A stretch of 19,368 nt of DNA from JAWLFY01 sp041685355 (GTDB taxonomy: Bacteria > Planctomycetota > Planctomycetia > Pirellulales > Pirellulaceae). The position numbers and the translations under genes were made by a program. The notes beneath the pieces are model-generated. The model ran no database searches. It saw only the letters and a list, made by a program, of their open reading frames with translations, and was not told the DNA's origin. The stretch is taken from contig JAWLFY010000095.1 in NCBI GenBank assembly GCA_041685355.1, positions 1 through 19,368 of the forward strand, given 5' to 3'. Below, piece after piece: positions 7,631 through 13,698 of this stretch; positions within the stretch are counted from its first letter, which is position 1; each line of letters begins with the position of its first letter.

Positions 7631-7631
7631 C
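7542..7631 (-). repeat. Five 18-bp tandem repeats at the start of the methyltransferase gene
   Basis: Five consecutive units of ATTTCGTCCCGGTCCATC (plus strand) span 7542-7559, 7560-7577, 7578-7595 (one change), 7596-7613 and 7614-7631. They encode DRDEMM repeats. The first four units read in translation each give two adjacent in-frame ATG codons, and the last ATG-containing unit supplies the chosen start. Confidence 0.95.
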
Positions 7632-7663
7632 GTGCAATCCTCGTCGGAGGGGGTCATTCGTCG

Positions 7664-7689
7664 GGAACTTTCGGCGACCACCCCGCGTC
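7664..7689 (+). promoter_or_regulatory. Candidate ECF-sigma-type promoter for the anti-sigma-like gene
   Basis: GGAAC (7664-7668, continuing TT) is followed after 17 bases by CGTC (7686-7689). This matches the common ECF pattern GGAAC-N16/17-CGTC. It points toward the anti-sigma-like gene, about 105 bases upstream of its ATG. Autoregulation by the ECF factor encoded next door would be typical, but this is inference. A second possible element, GGTTATGAT (7726-7734), lies nearer the gene. Confidence 0.4.
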
Positions 7690-7795
7690 CGACCGATACC
7701 GAAAGCAACGGAAGCTTTCCGATCCGGTTATGATGCCCGCCATCCGTCGTGCCGAGTTTAGTTGGCGATCCGGTGGCACCACGAGACGTTGATCC

Positions 7796-9172
7796 ATGTC
7801 TGCGCCGAACGAATCCCTCGACCAATTGCTCAGCGGCTATCTGGATGATGCCCTGAGTGACGCCCAACGACGACGCGTCGAAGATCGGTTAAGAACCGAT
7901 CCCGAGGCGGCGAGCGAGCTGGAATCGCTCCGCTCGCTCCGAGCGACGCTAAGGTCGTTGTCCGAACAAGACGCCCCGCGTTCGCTCGGCCCCGAGTTCG
8001 CCGAGCGGGTCATCGAGTCGGCGGTGGCGCGGGCCCGCGTCGAGGGGCTCGCGGAAGACCACCCGCTGGTGCGGTTATCCGAACGGCCGACGGGCGTGGC
8101 ACCCGGTTCACCCCGAGTCACTCCTCGCCGGGTGATGTTGACCATCGCCGCGGTCGCCGCGTCGATTCTGGTCGCGTTTTTCTCGTTTCAGATTCTCGAC
8201 GACGGGTCGAGAGATCAGATCGTCGCCGACGCGGACCCGATTCATGGCGAGAATCGTGAGCCGCGCGAGGGCGACGACGCGGGGCAGGGGACTGCGGTCC
8301 GGGACGTCGAGTCCGACCGAACCGATGGGCTCGCCGATTCGGACCGGAACCGGCCTCAGGACGGCTCCGATCGGTTCGCCGGCGAAAACCCAGGCACCGA
8401 TAACGCACTGCCGAACAACGCACTGCCGGATACGGAGATGTCCCCGGGCGACAGGGAGATGTCCCCGGGTGACAGGGAATCGGCCAGTCGCCCGATGATC
8501 GCCGACTCGAGTCCGGGGAGCGACTCGAGTCCGGGATCCGATGCGGTCCCGAGGTCCCGCCGCGGCGATGACTTCTCCAATGGTGGGGACGACGTCTTAC
8601 CGGGTGGGACCCAGGCGATCTTGGTTCTTGATGTCCGCCGCACCGAAACGGGCCAGGCGTCGCTCGCGGTCCGGCGCGCGATCGAACAGGCCGGGCTCGA
8701 ACAGGCCGGGCTCGGGCAGGCCGGGCTCGGGCAGGCCGGGCGTGGCCGGACGGACGAAGAGACGGTCGGCGCGGTCACCGATGCGGTTTCGCCGGAAGGC
8801 GAATTCGACGGGACCGTGCTGTATTTGGAGGCGCCGGCGAAACAGCTCGACCGGTTCGTGATGGGATTGGTCAATGACGAGCGCGGGATCGCGACGGTCG
8901 GATGGAACGTCGTGTTCGACGTTCCGGTGCTTCGCGCGGTGGACTCGATCCGCCAAGTCGATCCGACGTCGATCCGTCACGACTCGGGGCACTGGGTCGC
9001 TGTTCGTGACCGGGAGAGGTTACAGGCGATCACCGGGCCGCTCGATCGACAGGCGTTCTTGCCGGTCACGGGCGAGGACCGACCGCCGCTGGGCGGTCTC
9101 GGGACCGGGGCGACCGCCGACGACAGCGAAGGGGACGACATCGTCACGTCGCTTCTGCTGCTGGTCCGCTAA
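7796..9172 (+). CDS. Membrane-bound anti-sigma-factor-like protein
   Basis: This encodes 458 residues. The first 60 form a helical cytoplasmic domain (LLSGYLDDALSDAQRRRVED, then PEAASELESLRSLRATLRSL) like the N-termini of planctomycete anti-sigma proteins; it lacks the HxxxCxxC zinc motif of ZAS anti-sigma factors. One membrane segment follows (about 113-133, LTIAAVAASILVAFFSFQI), then a long acidic, Ser/Asp/Gly-rich linker with repeats (about 134-270), and a periplasmic C-terminal domain (about 275-440, with LYLEAPAKQLDRFVMGLVND) that I recognise only as typical of such proteins. It sits 142 bases upstream of an ECF-type sigma gene, its likely partner; having the regulator before the sigma factor is the less usual order. 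No clear Shine-Dalgarno sequence precedes the ATG. Confidence 0.72.
   Translation: MSAPNESLDQLLSGYLDDALSDAQRRRVEDRLRTDPEAASELESLRSLRATLRSLSEQDAPRSLGPEFAERVIESAVARARVEGLAEDHPLVRLSERPTGVAPGSPRVTPRRVMLTIAAVAASILVAFFSFQILDDGSRDQIVADADPIHGENREPREGDDAGQGTAVRDVESDRTDGLADSDRNRPQDGSDRFAGENPGTDNALPNNALPDTEMSPGDREMSPGDRESASRPMIADSSPGSDSSPGSDAVPRSRRGDDFSNGGDDVLPGGTQAILVLDVRRTETGQASLAVRRAIEQAGLEQAGLGQAGLGQAGRGRTDEETVGAVTDAVSPEGEFDGTVLYLEAPAKQLDRFVMGLVNDERGIATVGWNVVFDVPVLRAVDSIRQVDPTSIRHDSGHWVAVRDRERLQAITGPLDRQAFLPVTGEDRPPLGGLGTGATADDSEGDDIVTSLLLLVR
8402..8743 (+). repeat. Four separate in-frame tandem duplications in the anti-sigma-like gene
   Basis: Two 15-bp copies at 8402-8431 (NALPN/D), two 21-bp copies at 8435-8455 and 8456-8476 (EMSPGDR), two 18-bp copies at 8504-8521 and 8522-8539 (DSSPGS), and four 15-bp copies at 8684-8698, 8699-8713, 8714-8728 and 8729-8743 (E/GQAGL). 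The first three are in the periplasmic linker; the last lies within a loop of the C-terminal domain. Confidence 0.92.
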
Positions 9173-9314
9173 GGCCCGCGTCAGGTTATGATCTCCCTAC
9201 GGCGTTGGTTGGCGTCTACCCGCTGCTGCCATGTTTGCGAAGGCTGGAACCCGACCTCGACACGTTGCTCTCGCTCGCCGATCGACGTGTCGGCCGTCTC
9301 CAGGAGGCATCCGC

Positions 9315-9866
9315 GTGTCGAACGTAGAATTCTGGGCCGAATCGCACCGCACCTACCTGCACTTGTTGGGCACGGCCCAGCTCGATCGGCGACTGATCGA
9401 TCGGGTCGATTTGTCGGGTGTGCTGCAAACGACGATGCTGGAGGCTTACCAACAGGAAGGTCGGGCCCCGGGAGATACGGACCAGCAGCGGATCTGGCTG
9501 CGGCGGATCTTCATGAACAACCTGCTCGACGCACTTCGCAAGCTGCGGACACAGAAACGGGATGTCCGCTCGGAGGTGCCGATCGAGCGTTCGGCGGAGC
9601 ACTCCGCGTCACGGGTACAGGCTTGGCTTTGGGCCGAGGAATCAACCCCGAGCGTGCAAGCGATGCGGAAAGAGCGGGTCGACATGCTGTTGCAGGCGAT
9701 CTCGCGGTTGCCGGGGGGTCAACAAGAGGCGATCCGTCTGCACCACCTGCAGAGCCTCCCGTTGGAGGAGGTTTCCCGGCGGATGGACCGGCCGAAGGGA
9801 GCCGTCGCGGCACTGATCTATCGCGGCATGCAGTCGTTGCGGGCCAGCGACGCGTTGAGCGATTGA
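9315..9866 (+). CDS. ECF-type RNA polymerase sigma factor
   Basis: This encodes 183 residues from a GTG start. AGGAGG lies 7 bases upstream of GTG 9315 and the sigma domain begins immediately after it; an ATG at 9231 would add 28 residues of unrelated sequence. Sigma region 2 spans about residues 5-85, with the core-binding and -10 recognition helices (LIDRVDLSGVLQTTMLEAYQ; RIWLRRIFMNNLLDALRK). Region 4 spans about 130-178 (LPGGQQEAIRLHHLQSLPLE, then a helix-turn-helix ending IYRGMQSLR). It belongs to the type abundant in planctomycetes. Gene order suggests control by the preceding membrane protein, with the following secreted protein and kinase as possible targets. The gaps are 142 bases on both sides. 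Confidence 0.88.
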   Translation: MSNVEFWAESHRTYLHLLGTAQLDRRLIDRVDLSGVLQTTMLEAYQQEGRAPGDTDQQRIWLRRIFMNNLLDALRKLRTQKRDVRSEVPIERSAEHSASRVQAWLWAEESTPSVQAMRKERVDMLLQAISRLPGGQQEAIRLHHLQSLPLEEVSRRMDRPKGAVAALIYRGMQSLRASDALSD

Positions 9867-10008
9867 GATTCGGGGCGGAACGATTTTTCCGGTGACGGGA
9901 CGTCATCCGACGGTTCCCCGTCACGCTTGGGCAAGGAGAGAATCGTTAACCCCCGCGGTGTCATCATGCCGCGTCCGCCAAGCCGCTCCAACCGATGAGG
10001 AGATTCCG

Positions 10009-13000
10009 ATGCCTTCGAAGCACCGTTCTCGACTTTCCACCCTCGCGCTCGTTCTGGTCTGGGTCGGCTCCGGTGTCGGGATCGGCTCCGGTGTCGGGAT
10101 CGGCCCCGGTGTCGGGACCGGCTCGGTGAGTCGGGCTGACGAGCCGGACCCTGAACGCCCGGCGGCGGCGACTGAGCGTCCGGCGGCATGGACCAAGGCG
10201 GACGCGATCGAACGTTACCAGCTGTCGCCCCACGACCCGTACCTGCAGTTCGTGGTCACCCAGATGTGCCTCCGCGAAGGGAACGCGGACGAGGTCGGGC
10301 GGTACCTATCACGCGCGGCGGGCCGGCGTCAGGTCGCGGCCGAGCGGAACCGCCAGATCAATCTGTACAGCATTTTCAGCGGTTCGTTGGCGATCCAGGA
10401 AACGTTGCAACTTGACACGATGCTCGACCGCAACGGGAACGAGACGCCGAGCGGGGGGGCGGACCGGGGAACGGTCGCGGTGTCGGAACTCGCCGGGCCG
10501 CGAGTCGACAGTCATCCGTGGTCGGAGATGCTCGCTGGTCACAGTCCGTCCGTTTCGCGACTCGCCGATTGTGTCCCGGCCGACCAGCTGTTCGTCCGTT
10601 TCGGTTCGGTAGGCCAGCTCTTGGAGGCTCGCGACCGGATCGAACCGCTTGCCGGATACGTGACGACTCACTCGCGAGGGGCCGCGTACCACGGCGACGT
10701 GATCGACCGACTGCAGACGCAACTCGGGCTCGAGACGCACGACGCGCTGCGGCCGATCTACGACCGCGGCGTTTCGGAGATCGCGATCACGGCGAGCGAC
10801 TTGTACTTTCGCGAGGGGACGGACACGACGGTGATCATGCGGTTGCGTGAACCGGATCTCGTGCGTCGGATATTTGATCAATCGCTTGCGGCGGCGACGA
10901 GCGGGCGACCCGACGCGACTTCGGAGGAAGCGAACTACGGCGGCGTCGTGATCCGGCACGTACAGACCGCCGACGGGAAGCTCGATTGCTTTGCCGCGAA
11001 CCCGACCGACGACCTCCATGTGCGTGGGAACTCGGTGGTCGGCGTGCGACGGGTCATCGACACGATCCTGAAACGGCCGCACGGGGGCGAGGAGATCGTC
11101 CCGCTCGGACAAACCGACGAGTTCCGATACATCCGGACGCTGTACCCGCTCGATTCGGAACTGGAGGACGGACTGGTCTATCTCTCGGACCCGCTGGTGC
11201 GTCATCTGATCGGGGCCGAATCGAAGCTGACTCAGCGGGACCGTTTGGTTTGTGGCGCGAACCTGCGGATGCTCGGTTACGCGTCGCTGTTGAATCGGAC
11301 GCAAACGGGAGCGGCACCGGATTCGATCGTGGGGCTCGCCCGTTCCGGTTGGCTGGGCAGCGAATCGCACCCGGTCGAGCTGACCTGTCCGTGCGGCGGG
11401 GTGTACACGCTGGACGATCACGGCATCACCGCCGCCTGTTCGCATCACGGCCGTCACGGGGCGATGGTGTCGTGCCGCGAGATCCCGATCAGGTCGGTGA
11501 GCGAGCGAGAGGCGGGGGAGTACCGAGCGTTCGTCGAAAACTACAGCCAATACTGGCGGACGTTCTTTGACCCGATCGCGATCCGGATGCGTTTGACGCC
11601 GAAGGAGACCCGTTTCGAGACGGTGATCCTGCCGCTGATCGACAACTCGGTGTACCAAGGGTTGGCGTCGGTGCTTGGCGGAGAACCGGAGTCGCTTGAC
11701 GAGTTGCCCGTCGCGAAGCGGAACATTTTCACCGTCGCCGCGCGACTCGACAAGGAGATTTTGATGCGACGCTTCGGCTTTCCGTCCGCGAAGGGCGAGA
11801 CGGCGGACGGTCTTTCGGATGCGACATCGAACGCCGCGTCACGGATCGAGCGACAAAGGATAACGGAGCAATCGCTTCGCTCGATTGGGCTGGCGATGCA
11901 CAATTACCACAGCGCGTTCAACGTGCTGCCGGCACGCGGCGAGTCAAACGCAAGTGGTCGGACGGAAACTCCCGACGCCGCGAGGCGCGGTTCGCCAGGG
12001 CCCCTGATCAACGACGCGTTAAGTTGGCGGGTGCGGTTGCTGCCGTTTCTCGGGGAGCAACAGCTTTATCAGCGGTTCCGACTCGACGAACCGTGGGACA
12101 GCGAACACAACCGAGCGTTGATCTCGGAGATGCCGGCCGTCTACGCGACCGCGGCACCGGAAGGGAAAGGCGAGGGGAAGACACGGTTCGTGTTGCCATG
12201 GAATCGACTCTCGATGCATGCCGATGCGCGAAAGGGAACCCGTTTTCGCGACGTCATCGACGGATTGTCCAACACGATCATGGCGGTCGTCGCCAACGAG
12301 GATCGGTCGGTCGTGTGGACACGGCCTGAGGATCTGGAGATCGACCTGGAGTCACCGCGGCGGGGCTGGTTCGACGACGAGTCACCGACGACGAGCGCGG
12401 TGCTCGGCGACGGCAGTGTGGTGAGAGTTGAGGCAAGCAATTCGGACGAAGTGATCCGTGCGGTGATTACTCGCGGGGGGGGCGAGTCGGTGAATCCCCA
12501 ATGGACGCCTGCCAACGGCCCGGCGTTCGTGAACACGTCACGACGAAACCGTTCCGGGTGGATCTCGTCGGAGCCGATCATCAAGGAACTTGAGATGGAG
12601 ACGTTCTTGCGAGAGGGGATCGGGAATCAGATCGCGTTTCATGTCTGTGACTCCGACCCGCCGATCGACCTGAGTGTCACGCGGCTGTTCGGGATGTTGA
12701 TGAGCGCCGGTCAAAACCGAGGCGGCATGCGAACCGAGTTTGGGATGATCGCGATGCTTGCCAGCTCGCTCAACACGCCGGTCTATCTTTCGGTCCCGGT
12801 GCGGGATGCCGCGGTGGTCGATTCGACGTTGGAGAAGCTTGACGCGTTCCTCGTCCGCATGTCGAAGGATCCGAGGTCAAGGTTCGGGCCATCGTCGGGG
12901 CTGTTCGGATTTAACCACGAGGTGTACGTCCATGGCGACGCCGATCGCACGGGCGACGTGTCCGACGACACCGCCGAGATTCGTACGCACGCGTTTCAGG

Positions 13001-13623
13001 TCGGGCCGCTGACGTGGCGATTTTCTTGGGCCCGCATCGGCAACGGGCTGTATCTCGCCAGCAAGCCGTTCGTCCTGGAGGACCTCCGCCGGGTAACCGA
13101 GGGGGACTCGGTCGGGGCAAACGCGAACGAAGCGGCTGCCGCGAACGAAGCGGCTTCCGCGAACGAAGCGGCTTCCGAGACCGACGGGGCGGGGAAAGCC
13201 CACGGGATGGTCCGGGTACGTCCGGAGCATTGGGAACGGGTGTTGCCGCACATGGAGATCGGTTGGTCGGAATCGGAGCGGCGGAGTTGCCAGCGGCAGT
13301 TGAGTTTTCTGGCGGCGACAGCGCGGGCGATGACGGCTGCGCGAGGGGAACCGTCGGGCGACGGGGAGCTGCCGCGAATCCGCGAATTGACGCGTCGCGT
13401 CTACGGTGTCGCCCCACGTTGCGTCGGGGGCGGACGATACGTCGTGGACGAATCGGGGACCGACGTCTGCTGTACCGCGCACGGTTGCGTCGACCGCCCA
13501 CGCCAACCGACGGGAGGGGAGGGGAGTGTGGCATCGTACGCCGAATCGCTGAGCGACGTCCGACTGGAGATGACGTTTACGCCAGAGGGTTTGCACACGG
13601 TCGTCACGGTCGCGGAAAAATGA
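10009..13623 (+). CDS. Giant secreted protein with DUF1559-like segment and two CxxGGxY...CxxHG modules
   Basis: This encodes 1204 residues. GAGGAG lies 6 bases upstream of ATG 10009. A signal peptide begins MPSKHRSRLSTLALVLVWV and its hydrophobic end is extended by GSGVGI repeats before SRADEP. Residues about 60-450 are an unrecognised domain (includes LFVRFGSVGQLLEARDRI and SDLYFREGTDTTVIMRL). At about 460-482 is CPCGGVYTLDD...CSHHG, like the Cys-Gly-Gly-Tyr/Cys-His-Gly ends of some pilins; a second version (CVGGGRYVV...CCTAHG) is at about 1138-1160. Residues about 612-850 match the DUF1559 pattern: LRSIGLAMHNYHSAFNVLP, WRVRLLPFLGEQQLYQRF, DVIDGLSNTIMAVVAN. DUF1559 proteins normally begin with a pilin-type N-terminus; here the segment is internal and lacks it. 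Likely periplasmic or cell-surface; function unknown. It follows the ECF gene and precedes the kinase gene by 75 bases. Confidence 0.8.
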   Translation: MPSKHRSRLSTLALVLVWVGSGVGIGSGVGIGPGVGTGSVSRADEPDPERPAAATERPAAWTKADAIERYQLSPHDPYLQFVVTQMCLREGNADEVGRYLSRAAGRRQVAAERNRQINLYSIFSGSLAIQETLQLDTMLDRNGNETPSGGADRGTVAVSELAGPRVDSHPWSEMLAGHSPSVSRLADCVPADQLFVRFGSVGQLLEARDRIEPLAGYVTTHSRGAAYHGDVIDRLQTQLGLETHDALRPIYDRGVSEIAITASDLYFREGTDTTVIMRLREPDLVRRIFDQSLAAATSGRPDATSEEANYGGVVIRHVQTADGKLDCFAANPTDDLHVRGNSVVGVRRVIDTILKRPHGGEEIVPLGQTDEFRYIRTLYPLDSELEDGLVYLSDPLVRHLIGAESKLTQRDRLVCGANLRMLGYASLLNRTQTGAAPDSIVGLARSGWLGSESHPVELTCPCGGVYTLDDHGITAACSHHGRHGAMVSCREIPIRSVSEREAGEYRAFVENYSQYWRTFFDPIAIRMRLTPKETRFETVILPLIDNSVYQGLASVLGGEPESLDELPVAKRNIFTVAARLDKEILMRRFGFPSAKGETADGLSDATSNAASRIERQRITEQSLRSIGLAMHNYHSAFNVLPARGESNASGRTETPDAARRGSPGPLINDALSWRVRLLPFLGEQQLYQRFRLDEPWDSEHNRALISEMPAVYATAAPEGKGEGKTRFVLPWNRLSMHADARKGTRFRDVIDGLSNTIMAVVANEDRSVVWTRPEDLEIDLESPRRGWFDDESPTTSAVLGDGSVVRVEASNSDEVIRAVITRGGGESVNPQWTPANGPAFVNTSRRNRSGWISSEPIIKELEMETFLREGIGNQIAFHVCDSDPPIDLSVTRLFGMLMSAGQNRGGMRTEFGMIAMLASSLNTPVYLSVPVRDAAVVDSTLEKLDAFLVRMSKDPRSRFGPSSGLFGFNHEVYVHGDADRTGDVSDDTAEIRTHAFQVGPLTWRFSWARIGNGLYLASKPFVLEDLRRVTEGDSVGANANEAAAANEAASANEAASETDGAGKAHGMVRVRPEHWERVLPHMEIGWSESERRSCQRQLSFLAATARAMTAARGEPSGDGELPRIRELTRRVYGVAPRCVGGGRYVVDESGTDVCCTAHGCVDRPRQPTGGEGSVASYAESLSDVRLEMTFTPEGLHTVVTVAEK
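10066..10119 (+). repeat. Three 18-bp repeats in the signal peptide region
   Basis: Units GGCTCCGGTGTCGGGATC at 10066-10083 and 10084-10101, and a variant at 10102-10119, encode GSGVGI, GSGVGI and GPGVGT. They lengthen the apolar part of the signal peptide of the giant secreted protein. Confidence 0.95.
13123..13176 (+). repeat. Three 18-bp repeats near the 3' end of the giant secreted protein gene
   Basis: Units at 13123-13140, 13141-13158 and 13159-13176 are identical but for one base and encode ANEAAA/S repeats, with a degenerate copy just before. They form an Ala/Glu-rich linker ahead of the C-terminal module. Confidence 0.95.
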
Positions 13624-13626
13624 CGC

Positions 13627-13654
13627 TTGGGAGGATCGGTTCGGCGGGTATGCT
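13627..13654 (+). promoter_or_regulatory. Candidate sigma-70-type promoter for the kinase gene
   Basis: TTGGGA (13627-13632) and TATGCT (13649-13654) are separated by 16 bases, just after the stop of the giant protein gene and about 45 bases before the kinase ATG. It suggests the kinase can be transcribed on its own. Confidence 0.4.
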
Positions 13655-13698
13655 TGTCCTCCGAACAGCCTTGGGACCCGCGTGACGTGAGCCCCCGC

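Noticed and set aside
9231..9314. An N-terminal extension of the sigma factor from ATG 9231
   Set aside because: The added 28 residues are Arg-rich and unrelated to sigma factors, while GTG 9315 has AGGAGG at ideal spacing.
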